Shown piece by piece: positions 8,259-17,379 of a stretch of DNA of 64,000 nt (its first letter is position 1; each line of letters opens with the position of its first letter). The stretch is from the NCBI RefSeq assembly GCF_020075495.1, contig NZ_JABYQT010000006.1, forward strand, positions 1 to 64,000, given 5' to 3'. This DNA is from Vreelandella aquamarina (GTDB lineage: Bacteria > Pseudomonadota > Gammaproteobacteria > Pseudomonadales > Halomonadaceae). The position numbers and the translations under genes are program-made. The notes beneath the pieces are model-generated. The model saw only the letters and a program-made list of their open reading frames with translations, searched no databases and was not told where the DNA came from.

Positions 8259-9572
8259 ATGGCCAAACAAGACGTTTCCCAGTCTCGCCTTTTTGAATGG
8301 CTGACCGGAGATGAAGATAGTCGCTTATGCGCTGATATTCCTGAAGATGCCTGCGCGGAACAGCCGCGCAACTTTTTTCTTCACCTATGGGCCTCGTTGG
8401 GCAACAAGCTGGCTGACGAGCTTTCCAGTGCTCGCCTGGTCCTGCCCTGGCTGATGGGAATCATGGGGGCGCCGGTATGGATGGTTGGCTTTCTGGTTCC
8501 CATTCGCGAAGCAGGTGCCCTGCTGCCCCAGGTATTTGTAGCAGGGTTCATTCGCCTCAAGCCAAAGCGCAAGGGGGTGTGGGTAACAGGGGCGCTGCTG
8601 CAGGCGTTTGCCGCCTTCGCCTTGGCCGGACTTGCATTGGCGGGCAGCGGCAGTCTAGGCGGTGCGGCAGTGCTGGTGATATTGGTACTGCTGTCCCTGG
8701 CACGGGGGCTCTCCTCCATCGCCAGCAAGGATGTGATGGGCAAGACCATTGCCAAGCGCAAGCGCGGTACCCTCATGGGCTGGAGCGGCAGCGTGGCGGG
8801 CGGCGCCACCCTGGTGGCGGGCGGCGTACTGATGCTGCTGGGCGATCAGCCGGGGAACCTGGCGTTGGCGGTACTGCTTGGCATTGCCGGCTTTAGCTGG
8901 CTGCTCAACGCACTCAGCGCTGCTCGTATCAGGGAGGTTCCTGGCGCGGTGGAAGGCGGTGAAAATGCCTGGGGCAGCATCAAGCTCGGGCTTTCGCTCC
9001 TCAAGGAGGACCGCAATTTCCTGCACTTCAACATCGCCCGTGCGCTGCTACTTTCAAGCGCCTTGGCACTACCCTATATTGCGCTGCTCGGTCAGCAGCA
9101 AAGCGGCTCCGACCTGGGCGGTCTCGGCCTTCTGGTGGTGGTTTCCGGAGTCGCCGCCATGATAGCGAGCCCTATATGGGGAAAATTGGCCGATCAGTCT
9201 AGCCGCCAGGTGATGCGCAATGCCGCCACCGGCACCATATTGTGCTGCGTGCTGGGCGCCAGTTTTGCCTGGCTGCCCGGCGAGTGGACACAAAGCGTCT
9301 GGCCCTATGCGCTGGTGTATGGGCTACTGGTCATCGTGCATCACGGCGTTCGCCTGGGGCGTAAAACCTACGTGGTCGATATGGCTACACAGGATAACCG
9401 GGCACTTTATGTAGCGCTCTCCAATACCATCACGGGTATCTTGATGCTGTTTGTAGGAGGCGTGATGGGCGGGCTGGCCCAGCTGCTTGGAAGCGCTGCA
9501 CTCCTGCTGCTTTTGGCTGTAACGGCTGCTGGTGCCTGGTTTAGCGCCCACAAGCTTCCTGAAGTGGAATGA
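8259..9572 (+). CDS. MFS transporter
   Basis: 437 aa from the ATG at 8259, chosen because AAGGAG precedes it; a TTG 36 bp upstream is open but lacks a site. After a soluble N-terminus of about 50 residues come some 12 hydrophobic helices with two six-helix halves and a basic loop (KTIAKRKRGTLMGW). The substrate is unknown. It is divergent from the SelW-like gene with an 80-bp gap holding both promoters. Confidence 0.82.
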   Translation: MAKQDVSQSRLFEWLTGDEDSRLCADIPEDACAEQPRNFFLHLWASLGNKLADELSSARLVLPWLMGIMGAPVWMVGFLVPIREAGALLPQVFVAGFIRLKPKRKGVWVTGALLQAFAAFALAGLALAGSGSLGGAAVLVILVLLSLARGLSSIASKDVMGKTIAKRKRGTLMGWSGSVAGGATLVAGGVLMLLGDQPGNLALAVLLGIAGFSWLLNALSAARIREVPGAVEGGENAWGSIKLGLSLLKEDRNFLHFNIARALLLSSALALPYIALLGQQQSGSDLGGLGLLVVVSGVAAMIASPIWGKLADQSSRQVMRNAATGTILCCVLGASFAWLPGEWTQSVWPYALVYGLLVIVHHGVRLGRKTYVVDMATQDNRALYVALSNTITGILMLFVGGVMGGLAQLLGSAALLLLLAVTAAGAWFSAHKLPEVE

Positions 9573-9744
9573 CGATCTTGATTGCAAAGCGTCGCAACGC
9601 TCGCCATCATGGGCGTTAGATGGCAGCCATGTGCCGAGGTGCTGCTATTTTAGGTGTGATAAGTGATTTGAAATGCCGCTTAGCTCCAGCGCTGATGGAC
9701 AGCGCCATGGCTACGGAAGAACCAAGGCAAATAGGAATCCTTAG

Positions 9745-10197
9745 ATGAAACGATCTCCCCTGATCAGTCCTGAACTACTCGAACGCATCGTTGACGCTTC
9801 TGAAGACGGCATTGTGGTTGCCGAACAGGAGGGTGATGAAAACATCCTCATCTATGTCAACAAAGGGTTTGAGCGTCTTACCGGCTATAGCGCAGACGAA
9901 ATTCTCTACCGTGACTGCCGGTTTCTGCAAAATGATGACCGCGACCAAGAAGCATTGGATGCCATTCGTCAGGCCCTCAAGGACGTACGGCCGTGCCGCG
10001 AAGTGTTGCGCAACTATCGCAAGGATGGCTCCATGTTCTGGAACGAGCTCTCCATGACGCCGGTTTTCGATGAATCCGACAACCTGATGTATTTTATCGG
10101 GGTACAGAAGGATGTCACCGATCGTGTAGAAGCGCAGCTGGCGCTTGCCGAACTCCAGAACAGCGATGAGGCGAAACGCAAGGCCCACATTCAATAA
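9745..10197 (+). CDS. Short LOV-domain blue-light photoreceptor
   Basis: 150 aa, a single PAS/LOV domain with short N- and C-terminal helices and no effector. The flavin-reactive Cys58 lies in YRDCRFLQNDDRDQ, matching the GxNCRFLQ signature of LOV proteins, and NYRKDGSMFWNELSMTPV and YFIGVQKDVT are the usual FMN-contact strands. Overall it closely resembles, from memory, the short LOV proteins of Pseudomonas putida (PpSB1/PpSB2-LOV). Expected behaviour is a blue-light-driven Cys-FMN adduct with dimer-based signalling; the partner is unknown. AGGA lies about 10 bases before the ATG. Confidence 0.9.
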   Translation: MKRSPLISPELLERIVDASEDGIVVAEQEGDENILIYVNKGFERLTGYSADEILYRDCRFLQNDDRDQEALDAIRQALKDVRPCREVLRNYRKDGSMFWNELSMTPVFDESDNLMYFIGVQKDVTDRVEAQLALAELQNSDEAKRKAHIQ

Positions 10198-10331
10198 GAT
10201 TACCAAAAGGCCTTGACCTTCAACCCGACCAGCGGTATATAGCGGCTAGGCGCTAGTACAGCGTTTGGCGCTTCCTCTCATCGAGAAGCCGTTGTGATGC
10301 CGGCTCGCCGGCTTGGGTTGGAGGGCATACC

Positions 10332-10538
10332 ATGAGCCGTGACCCCTTGAATCGTGAAAACTACTCGTCTGATAGCCTGGAAGCCGACGAGTTCGACAAC
10401 CTCGACGCTGTCAATGACGACCAGTTTGGCAAGCATAAACCCAGCAAGGCCGATACGTTGCGCGCTCGGCGTCAGGTAGAAGCCTGGCTTGAAGAGCGGC
10501 GTCTTCAGCGAGCCATCGAAGATGACTGGGACGTCTGA
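10332..10538 (+). CDS. Small acidic protein, PA3496-like
   Basis: 68 aa, strongly acidic N-terminal half (SLEADEFDNLDAVNDDQ) and a C-terminal helix ARRQVEAWLEERRLQRAIED followed by DWDV. The helix resembles the small PA3496 family of gammaproteobacteria, annotated as a putative envelope-integrity protein; that assignment is from memory. GGAGGG precedes the ATG. No membrane segment or signal peptide is seen, and it stands alone. Confidence 0.6.
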   Translation: MSRDPLNRENYSSDSLEADEFDNLDAVNDDQFGKHKPSKADTLRARRQVEAWLEERRLQRAIEDDWDV

Positions 10539-10768
10539 TTCGTCCTCCTGCGCCTGATCGTGGTTTTGTCTGACGGGGGCAGCGACCTTGCCTGTCCCCA
10601 GCATCTGGCATCCCTATAGTTCAAGTCTTTCGCTCCACGACACTACACACTGTACCTCGAGGCCGTGGCGCCTGGTCTCCCCTTCTGGCCTTTCCAGGCG
10701 TAGCGCACTATCATTTGAGCCCTACTCCAGCACACTGCTGTCGTTATTCATCAACCTAACGGATTTCC

Positions 10769-12430
10769 ATGGCGCAATACGTATTCACCATGAATCGGGT
10801 TGGCAAAGTTGTGCCGCCCAAGAAACAAATTCTCAAGGATATCTCGCTCTCGTTCTTCCCGGGTGCCAAGATCGGCGTACTGGGCTTGAACGGAGCGGGT
10901 AAATCCACACTGCTGCGTATCATGGCCGGTGTCGATAAAGAGTTTGAAGGTGAAGCTCGTCCGATGCCGGGTATCAACGTGGGTTACCTTCCCCAGGAGC
11001 CGCAGCTCGACGACGAAAAGAACGTTCGCGATACCGTCGAAGAGGCGCTGGGCGCCATCAAGGAAGCCCAGCAGAAGCTCGATGCGGTTTACGCAGCCTA
11101 TGCCGAGCCCGATGCCGACTTCGACGCCTTGGCAAGCGAGCAGGCCCGGCTCGAGAACATCATCGAAGCGGCCGATGCGCATAATATCGAGCGCAAACTC
11201 GAAGTGGCAGCAGAAGCGCTGCGCTTGCCGCCCTGGGAGGCGAAAGTCGGCAACCTTTCCGGCGGTGAGCGCCGGCGTGTAGCGCTTTGCCGGCTACTGC
11301 TTTCAAGCCCCGATATGCTGCTGCTCGACGAGCCTACCAACCACCTGGACGCCGAATCGGTTGCCTGGCTTGAGCGCTTCTTGCACGACTACAGCGGTAC
11401 CGTGGTAGCCATTACCCACGACCGTTACTTCCTGGATAACGTCGCCGGCTGGATTCTGGAGCTCGACCGTGGCCAGGGTATCCCGTTTGAAGGCAACTAC
11501 TCCCAGTGGCTGGAGCAGAAAGAGCAGCGCCTGACCCAGGAGGCCAAGCAGGAAGCCTCGCGTCAGAAGGCCATCAAGCAGGAGCTTGAGTGGGTACGCA
11601 GCAATGCCAAGGGTCGTCAGGCCAAGAGCAAGGCGCGTCTCAATCGCTTTGAAGAGATGCAGTCCGGCGATTTCCAGAAGCGCAACGAAACCAATGAGAT
11701 CTACATTCCGCCTGGCCCGCGCCTGGGCGACAAGGTGATCGAATTCCACAACGTCACCAAACGTTTTGATGACAAGCTGCTATATCAGGACCTCTCCTTC
11801 ACCATTCCGCCCGGTGCGATCGTCGGCATCGTGGGCGGCAACGGGGCGGGTAAATCAACGCTGTTCAAGCTGGTCACGGGTAAAGAGCAGCCTGATGAGG
11901 GTAACGTGGTCATCGGTGATACCGTGGATATCGCCTATGTCGAGCAGCTGCGTGATGCGCTGGATGACAAGCAGACCGTGTGGCAGGCGGTTTCTGGCGA
12001 GCAGGACATCCTCAACATCAACGGCTACGAAGTCTCCTCGCGTGCCTATGTAGGCCGCTTCAACTTCAAGGGCAACGATCAACAGAAGCGCCTGGACGAA
12101 CTCTCTGGTGGTGAGCGCGGCCGTCTGCAGCTGGCCCAGACCCTAAAACAGGGTGCCAACGTGCTGCTGCTGGATGAGCCCTCGAATGACCTGGATATCG
12201 AGACCTTGCGTGCACTGGAAGAAGCCCTGCTGGCGTTCCCCGGCTGTGCCATGGTGATTTCTCACGACCGCTGGTTCCTTGATCGGATCGCCACGCATAT
12301 CCTGGCATTCGAAGGCGACTCGGAAGTAGTCTTCTTCGATGGCAACTACACCGAATACGAAGAGGATCATAAAAAGCGGGTCGGCAACGATACTCCCAAG
12401 CGGATGAAGTACAAGCGTATCGACGCTTGA
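10769..12430 (+). CDS. ettA: Energy-dependent translational throttle protein EttA
   Basis: 553 aa ABC-F ATPase with two nucleotide-binding domains and no membrane segment. Walker A motifs are GLNGAGKST and GGNGAGKST, signatures are LSGGERRRV and LSGGERGRL, and Walker B is LLLDEPTNHLD and LLLDEPSNDLD. The EttA arm region (PMPGINVGYLPQEPQLDDEK onward) and the basic linker (KGRQAKSKARLNRFEEMQ) are present. EttA binds the ribosomal E site and gates the first peptide bond according to ATP/ADP. Length matches E. coli EttA (555 aa). A terminator follows 20 bp after the stop. Confidence 0.96.
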   Translation: MAQYVFTMNRVGKVVPPKKQILKDISLSFFPGAKIGVLGLNGAGKSTLLRIMAGVDKEFEGEARPMPGINVGYLPQEPQLDDEKNVRDTVEEALGAIKEAQQKLDAVYAAYAEPDADFDALASEQARLENIIEAADAHNIERKLEVAAEALRLPPWEAKVGNLSGGERRRVALCRLLLSSPDMLLLDEPTNHLDAESVAWLERFLHDYSGTVVAITHDRYFLDNVAGWILELDRGQGIPFEGNYSQWLEQKEQRLTQEAKQEASRQKAIKQELEWVRSNAKGRQAKSKARLNRFEEMQSGDFQKRNETNEIYIPPGPRLGDKVIEFHNVTKRFDDKLLYQDLSFTIPPGAIVGIVGGNGAGKSTLFKLVTGKEQPDEGNVVIGDTVDIAYVEQLRDALDDKQTVWQAVSGEQDILNINGYEVSSRAYVGRFNFKGNDQQKRLDELSGGERGRLQLAQTLKQGANVLLLDEPSNDLDIETLRALEEALLAFPGCAMVISHDRWFLDRIATHILAFEGDSEVVFFDGNYTEYEEDHKKRVGNDTPKRMKYKRIDA

Positions 12431-12449
12431 GGTTAGCCTCCCAGCATGC

Positions 12450-12477
12450 AAAAAGCCCCTTTCGGGGCTTTTTGTTT
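12450..12477 (+). terminator. Rho-independent terminator of ettA
   Basis: Stem AAAAGCCCC/GGGGCTTTT with a short TTTC loop and a following T-rich run, 20 bp after the ettA stop. The mirror A-run means it may also end transcription from the minus strand. Confidence 0.9.
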
Positions 12478-12518
12478 GTTTACCTGACGTGGCGCTCCTT
12501 ACGTGACACAACGTCTCG

Positions 12519-12677
12519 CTAGCGGCGCCTGCCGGTGAACAGCGAGACCACAAACAGGATCAAGAAAAGCACAAACAGGATCTGGGCAATCGTGGACGCG
12601 ACGCCGGCAATTCCTGAAAACCCCAGCACGCCTGCAACGATTGCAATAATCAAAAATAGCATCGCATTGCCTAGCAT
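12519..12677 (-). CDS. DUF1328-family small membrane protein
   Basis: 52 aa, [20 protein letters not shown] followed by a second hydrophobic helix and a basic end (FTGRRR). Two membrane segments with the SGIAGVAS turn are typical of the YtjA-like DUF1328 family. The ATG at 12677 follows AAGGAGAAGGAG; an upstream in-frame start would add a charged leader and lacks a site. The family often responds to envelope or osmotic stress in other bacteria, but nothing here shows that. Confidence 0.85.
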   Translation of the reverse strand: MLGNAMLFLIIAIVAGVLGFSGIAGVASTIAQILFVLFLILFVVSLFTGRRR

Positions 12678-12889
12678 CGTCTTTCTCCTTCTCCTTGGTG
12701 ACGCTTTTTCATTCAAAAGCGTACGTTACCTTACGCAAGATCTGCTTCGACACACTTCAGCTTTGGCGATAAGCCGCTATTCGTCAAGAAAATGAAGCCA
12801 ACTTTGCGCGCCGCTTGCAACGTGTCGCGTTATCCATTACCCAGCGTGACGCTAAAGCGGCTTGCAGCAACCAAGGGCCAGTCAGCAAA

Positions 12890-12955
12890 GTGACAGACGT
12901 AGTGCTAGAGATAGTACTAGAGTCAGTACTAGAGATAGCGCTAGAGATAGTAGGC
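12890..12955 (-). repeat. Degenerate 12-bp tandem repeat after the Coq7-like stop codon
   Basis: On the minus strand four to five units of about 12 bases (TACTATCTCTAG and near variants such as CGCTATCTCTAG, TACTGACTCTAG) run without gaps. The first unit holds the last codons and the TAG stop of the Coq7-like gene, so the array looks like duplication of the gene end; each copy carries TAG. Confidence 0.7.
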
Positions 12956-13582
12956 GCCCTTGGTCAACCCTTGCGCGATGAAGCGCATGATCCACTTGAC
13001 CGGGGCAATAAAACGCATCCCGCCTGACTCAATGGCCAAATGCGCCTGATGCGCCTCGTCAGACGCCATTTGCCGCAGCAAGGCGTGGGAGCGTTGATCA
13101 CCTGCGATCAGCTGCTTTTGCTGGTCTTGGTAATGCTTGCCGGCAAGCTCTCGCGTAGCGCCTATCATGCCCAGGCTGAGACGATCGCTGGCAAGGCCCG
13201 AAGCGGCTCCTACCCCGAACGCCGAGGCATAGAACAGCGGCGTGAAGTAGCTGGTACGGCTGTTCAATTGCCTGAGCCGAGCATCGCACCAGGCCATATG
13301 ATCAAACGCTTCCGAGGCGGACTGCTCCATCTGCCCGCGCGCGTGGGGCAACGCCGCGGTGGCGCTCTGCCCCTGGTAGAGCCCTTGATTGGCAACGCCG
13401 ATGAGATGATTGACCCGCATCAGTCCCGCCGTGTGGCGTCTTTGATGACCATCAAACGCCATCTCCTCGAGCTTGCTGGCCGGGTCGTTACGCTGGGGCT
13501 TGGCCGCATGAGGGACCAGCGAGCGCAACGCGGCATCGAACTGCTGAATCATGCAATCAGACCGGCTAAGTTGGCGCTTCAT
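12941..13582 (-). CDS. Coq7-family protein with degenerate di-iron site
   Basis: 213 aa from the ATG at 13582 (GGAG upstream). The fold markers of the demethoxyubiquinone hydroxylase family are clear: HTAGLMRVNH, LYQGQSATAALP, FDHMAWCDARLRQLNSR, a glycine-rich hydrophobic hairpin at 116-137 and the end GGMRFIAPVKWIMRFIAQGL. The six iron ligands expected in NHxGE, ExDH, TExQV and DExxH are mostly gone: Gly62, Ala92, Arg144 and Gln179 replace three Glu and one His, and only His95 and Glu176 remain. The frame is intact, so this is not simple decay. Hydroxylation of ubiquinone precursors is unlikely; a structural role or recent loss of function is possible. Confidence 0.75.
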   Translation of the reverse strand: MKRQLSRSDCMIQQFDAALRSLVPHAAKPQRNDPASKLEEMAFDGHQRRHTAGLMRVNHLIGVANQGLYQGQSATAALPHARGQMEQSASEAFDHMAWCDARLRQLNSRTSYFTPLFYASAFGVGAASGLASDRLSLGMIGATRELAGKHYQDQQKQLIAGDQRSHALLRQMASDEAHQAHLAIESGGMRFIAPVKWIMRFIAQGLTKGAYYL

Positions 13583-13648
13583 GGCGTACTCCACATGACG
13601 ACTAACAAGAGGATAGCGAACATCGTGAATCGGATAGTCAACAGCAAC

Positions 13649-13990
13649 CTATCCAGCAGGCCAGGTAAAGGCCCGACCGCCGAGCAGGTGCATGTGAATA
13701 TGGTAGACCGTCTGCCCGCCTTTTTCGTTGCAATTCATCACGACCCGATAACCATCGTCGGCAAAGCCTTGTTGCCTGGCAAGCTGTGCGGCGGTGAACT
13801 GCAGACGGCCGATCAAGGCAAGCTCCCCCTCTTCGATATCGTTGAGGGTGGCAATATGCTTTTTGGGAATGATCAACTGGTGCGTAGGTGCCGTCGGGCT
13901 GATGTCGTTGAAGGCCAGTACATGGTCATCTTCATAGACGATATCCGCCGGGATTTCACGATTGATGATCTTGCAGAATAGACACTCCAT
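13649..13990 (-). CDS. hinT: Histidine-triad nucleotide-binding protein (HinT-like)
   Basis: 113 aa with the HIT motif HIHMH (His97, His99, His101) and the family N-terminus CLFCKIINREIPADIVYED. It hydrolyses purine nucleoside phosphoramidates in the cytosol. Length and motif are those of bacterial HinT. It lies 53 bp after the phosphoribulokinase stop on the same strand. Confidence 0.93.
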   Translation of the reverse strand: MECLFCKIINREIPADIVYEDDHVLAFNDISPTAPTHQLIIPKKHIATLNDIEEGELALIGRLQFTAAQLARQQGFADDGYRVVMNCNEKGGQTVYHIHMHLLGGRAFTWPAG

Positions 13991-14043
13991 ACCTACTCCT
14001 AGTTATCGATACGTTGAACGGCGCTTGAAGAGCGCGTAGCGCC

Positions 14044-14916
14044 TCAGCGAAAGCGGCGCTGCGCCAGCAGGTGGCGCACCAGTGGCGCCAGTATAAGCTC
14101 CATGGCAAGCGACATGCGCGCCCCGGGAACCACAAGGGTATGCGGCCGTGTCATGAAGGCGTCCTTGATCATGGCCAAGAGCCAGGGAAAATCCACGGTC
14201 GAAGGGTCGCGAAAACGAATGACCACGAACGACTCGGCATCGGTAGGAATATCCTGCACCTCGAAAGGGTTCGAAGTATCCACCGTGGGCACACGCTGAA
14301 AATTGATATGCGTGCGCGAGAACTGCGGCTGGATATAGCGCACGTAGTCATTCATGCGGCCAAGGATCGTGTCGATCACCGCCTCCTGCGAATAACCGCG
14401 CAGCTTGGTATCGCGGTCAATCTTCTGGATCCACTCAAGATTCATGGTGGGCGCCACCCCCACCAGCAGATCGACATGCCGGGCAATGTCATACTCTTCG
14501 GTGACAAGGCCACCATGAAGCCCCTCATAGAACAGCAGATCAGTACCGCACGGCAGCGACTGCCACTCTGTGAAGGTACCAATGCGGTAGCCCGCTTCGA
14601 TCTTCTGCTTGTCTTCGGCGTGAATGTAGTGCCGGAACGTGCCGGTGCCGTGCTCCCCGTACTCGTTGAACAGTCCTTCGAGCCGGTCCAGCAGGTTGGC
14701 CTCGACAGCAAAATGGGAAAGCTCGTCCTTGCGCTCGGGCTCCTCGCGAAAGATCCGGTGAAGATCATCGCGGGTATAGCGGTGAAAGGCGTCGCCATCC
14801 ACTACCGCGGCATGCACGTCTTCACGCAGAAACATTCGCTCGAAGCTGCGCCGCACGGTGGTGGTACCCGCGCCGGAAGAACCCGTCACGGCAATGATCG
14901 GATACTCTCGCGACAT
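14044..14916 (-). CDS. Phosphoribulokinase
   Basis: 290 aa. The P-loop GSSGAGTTT sits at residues 12-20, followed by the family blocks VVDGDAFHRYTR, HYIHAEDKQKIEAGYRIGTF and YEGLHGG. The annotated reaction is ATP-dependent phosphorylation of ribulose 5-phosphate. No RuBisCO or other Calvin-cycle gene is in the window, and similar orphan PRK genes (E. coli PrkB) occur in heterotrophs, so the physiological substrate is uncertain. The ATG overlaps the thioesterase stop as TGATG, indicating translational coupling. Confidence 0.85.
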   Translation of the reverse strand: MSREYPIIAVTGSSGAGTTTVRRSFERMFLREDVHAAVVDGDAFHRYTRDDLHRIFREEPERKDELSHFAVEANLLDRLEGLFNEYGEHGTGTFRHYIHAEDKQKIEAGYRIGTFTEWQSLPCGTDLLFYEGLHGGLVTEEYDIARHVDLLVGVAPTMNLEWIQKIDRDTKLRGYSQEAVIDTILGRMNDYVRYIQPQFSRTHINFQRVPTVDTSNPFEVQDIPTDAESFVVIRFRDPSTVDFPWLLAMIKDAFMTRPHTLVVPGARMSLAMELILAPLVRHLLAQRRFR

Positions 14917-15356
14917 CAAGCGCCCCTCGCGTTGGAAAGCGCCTGGCGCACTGGCTCAGGCACAGTGACAGGCTTGCCCGTTGTCAGATCGATGAGCAAC
15001 TGATTCACTCGGGCGGTGGCCACCACACGCTCGCCATCACGCTGCACAAGGCGCTGATACACGGTCAGCGCCTTGCCCATGGGTGCCGGCACGGCCGTCT
15101 CGATGATCAGCGCATCCGGAAAGCGGGCTTCGCTCTGATACTGCACGGCCAGATCCGCCACGATGCTCGGATAGCCTGCCATATCCCACTCGGCAAGTCC
15201 CAGGGCCGCAAAGGCCTGCACCCGCGCCTCGTGCAGAAGCGATACCAGCGCGTCATGGCCCAGGTGTCGGCCGTAGTTCATGTCGGTTACCCGCACCGTC
15301 AGGGGGTGACGATGAATAATCGCTTCAGCGGGGAAATCCAGCTTTACACGTTCCAT
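14916..15356 (-). CDS. Acyl-CoA thioesterase-like hotdog protein
   Basis: 146 aa from the ATG at 15356 (AAAGGAAA upstream). The 4-hydroxybenzoyl-CoA thioesterase-type hotdog pattern is visible: VRVTDMNYGRHLGHDALVSL with the long central helix, then VADLAVQYQSEARFPDALII. It probably cleaves acyl-CoA esters; chain length is unknown. An in-frame TTG upstream would add 13 residues and is not needed. Confidence 0.8.
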   Translation of the reverse strand: MERVKLDFPAEAIIHRHPLTVRVTDMNYGRHLGHDALVSLLHEARVQAFAALGLAEWDMAGYPSIVADLAVQYQSEARFPDALIIETAVPAPMGKALTVYQRLVQRDGERVVATARVNQLLIDLTTGKPVTVPEPVRQALSNARGA

Positions 15357-15434
15357 GCCTGTTTCCTTTCGGTTATGCGGGCAGCGCACCGACAACGCCC
15401 TGTTATGTGACGTTATCTGCTTAGGTGACGTTAT

Positions 15435-16724
15435 CTATACCTGCTGCTCGCGGGCAATCGCCCGATAAGCGATATCGCGGCGGTACTCCGCGCCTTTCCA
15501 GTCGATGGCGCTGACGCCCTTGTATGCCTGCTGCTGCGCCTCGCGCACGCTTTCACCCAGCGCCGTGACGCACAGCACGCGCCCGCCGGCGGTCGTGATA
15601 TCGCCTGCCTCGGTGCGTGCAGTACCAGCGTGAAATACCTTGCTGTACTGCTCGGCATCGCTCAGGCCATGAATGACATCACCCTTGGCGTAGCTGCCGG
15701 GATAGCCGCCTGCCGCCATCACCACGCCCACGGCAGCGCGCGGGTCCCACTGGCACGCCTTGCCTGCCAGCTGTCCTTTCGCTCCTGCCAGGCACAGCTC
15801 GGCCAGGTCAGACGTCAGGCGCATCATGATCGGCTGAGTCTCAGGGTCACCAAAGCGACAGTTATACTCGATCACCTTGGGCTGGCCGGTGCTGTCGATC
15901 ATCAGCCCGGCATACAAAAATCCGGTGTAGGGATTACCTTCAACAGCCATGCCCTTCACGGTCGGCACGATGACCTCCTGCATGATGCGGGCATCGATTT
16001 CAGGGGTCACGACCGGGGCCGGCGAATAGGCGCCCATGCCGCCGGTATTGGGGCCGGTATCGCCGTCATAAGCGCGCTTGTGATCCTGGCTGGTGGCCAT
16101 CGGCACAATGCTTTCTCCGTCCACCATGACGATAAAGCTGGCCTCTTCGCCATCGAGAAACTCTTCGATCACCACGCGAGCGCCCGCATCGCCAAAGGCA
16201 TTGGCTTCGAGCATATCGCGAATGGCCGCCTCGGCCTCGGCTTCGCTCATGGCGACAATCACGCCCTTGCCAGCCGCCAGGCCGTCGGCCTTGATGACGA
16301 TGGGGGCGCCAACCTGCTTTAGGTAGTCAAGCGCAGGCTCGACCGCGGTAAACGTCTGATAGGCCGCCGTGGGGATCTTGTGGCGCGCCAGAAAATCCTT
16401 GGTGAACGACTTGGAGCCTTCCAGCTGGGCGGCGGCCTGGGTAGGGCCGAAGATGGCAAGTCCGGCGGCCTGAAAGCGATCCACCACGCCCTCCACCAGC
16501 GGGGCCTCGGGGCCGACCACGGTCAGGCCGATATTTTCCTCGCGGGCAAAAGCTTCAAGCCCGGCCAGGTCGGTTGCCGCAATATCAATGTTGGTCAGCT
16601 TGTCTTCCGTGGCCGTACCGGCGTTGCCCGGTGCGACGAACACCTGCTCGACACTGCTTGATTGCGCCAGTTTCCACGCCAGGGCATGCTCGCGGCCGCC
16701 GCCACCTATCATCAAAACCTTCAT
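15435..16724 (-). CDS. purD: Phosphoribosylamine-glycine ligase
   Basis: 429 aa ATP-grasp enzyme forming glycinamide ribonucleotide, the second step of purine synthesis. It has the N-terminus [20 protein letters not shown], the ATP-grasp block [32 protein letters not shown] and the metal-site region [12 protein letters not shown]. Length equals that of E. coli PurD. purH is not next to it, unlike in enterics. Confidence 0.97.
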   Translation of the reverse strand: MKVLMIGGGGREHALAWKLAQSSSVEQVFVAPGNAGTATEDKLTNIDIAATDLAGLEAFAREENIGLTVVGPEAPLVEGVVDRFQAAGLAIFGPTQAAAQLEGSKSFTKDFLARHKIPTAAYQTFTAVEPALDYLKQVGAPIVIKADGLAAGKGVIVAMSEAEAEAAIRDMLEANAFGDAGARVVIEEFLDGEEASFIVMVDGESIVPMATSQDHKRAYDGDTGPNTGGMGAYSPAPVVTPEIDARIMQEVIVPTVKGMAVEGNPYTGFLYAGLMIDSTGQPKVIEYNCRFGDPETQPIMMRLTSDLAELCLAGAKGQLAGKACQWDPRAAVGVVMAAGGYPGSYAKGDVIHGLSDAEQYSKVFHAGTARTEAGDITTAGGRVLCVTALGESVREAQQQAYKGVSAIDWKGAEYRRDIAYRAIAREQQV

Positions 16725-16791
16725 GTTCTTCCTTCTCGAACGGGAGAGCGATTATGTGCCGTATTATGCCACAAGGCGGTCTTGCATGGTG

Positions 16792-17256
16792 TCAGGAGGT
16801 TTTATCCTCGTCCTCACCCTCGCGCTCCTGGGGCGCATGATTCAACGTCTTCTGCCAGAAGCGCAGGTTCTCTTCTGCCAGCTCGCGCATGAACTCCATG
16901 GGGGTATGACGCATGGCCTGCTGCCACTGAGTCTGCAGGCGCTTCTGCTGCTCGAGCATCAGTTGAGTCCCCTGCTCCAGATAACGCGCCAAAGGCAGGG
17001 GAGACGACATGTCATATACCCGGATCAGCTGGGCCAGCAGGTCGTTGGAAAAGACTTCTGCTTCATTGTCGGATTGCTCCTGCTCGATAATGATGGAAAG
17101 CAGAATCGTGCGCGTCAGGTCCTCGCCACTCTTTGCGTCTTCCACGCGGAAGGCTTCTTCTTCAATAATCAAATGCCGCAGATCTTCAAGCGTTACATAA
17201 CGGCTCTGCTGGGTATCGTACAACCTGCGGTTGGCATATTTGCGAATTACGCGCAC
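16792..17256 (-). CDS. phaR: Polyhydroxyalkanoate synthesis repressor PhaR
   Basis: 154 aa from a GTG at 17256, chosen for AAGGAG upstream and because it gives the family N-terminus VRVIRKYANRRLYDT, the DNA- and polymer-binding PHB_acc_N domain. The middle part (LLSIIIEQEQSDNEAEVFSN) is the accumulation-regulator domain, followed by a charged helix and an acidic tail. PhaR represses phasin genes and is released by nascent PHA granules, so the host probably stores polyhydroxyalkanoate. PHA synthase genes are not in the window. Confidence 0.9.
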   Translation of the reverse strand: MRVIRKYANRRLYDTQQSRYVTLEDLRHLIIEEEAFRVEDAKSGEDLTRTILLSIIIEQEQSDNEAEVFSNDLLAQLIRVYDMSSPLPLARYLEQGTQLMLEQQKRLQTQWQQAMRHTPMEFMRELAEENLRFWQKTLNHAPQEREGEDEDKTS

Positions 17257-17379
17257 TGCGTATCTCCTTGGACGCGATAGGGCCACTCCCCCAATGCTAT
17301 CATTGTGCCTGCACCACGCGCCCATGCAAGCCATGTAACCAGATTAGTGCGCCAATTCCTTGACCAATAGATACCGATT

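Noticed and set aside
14044-14916. Phosphoribulokinase as evidence of autotrophy
   Set aside because: No RuBisCO or other cycle gene is present; orphan PRK genes occur in heterotrophs.
15403-15436. Direct repeat GTGACGTTATCT, two copies, between purD and the thioesterase gene
   Set aside because: Only two short copies in a 78-bp gap; no further support for an operator.
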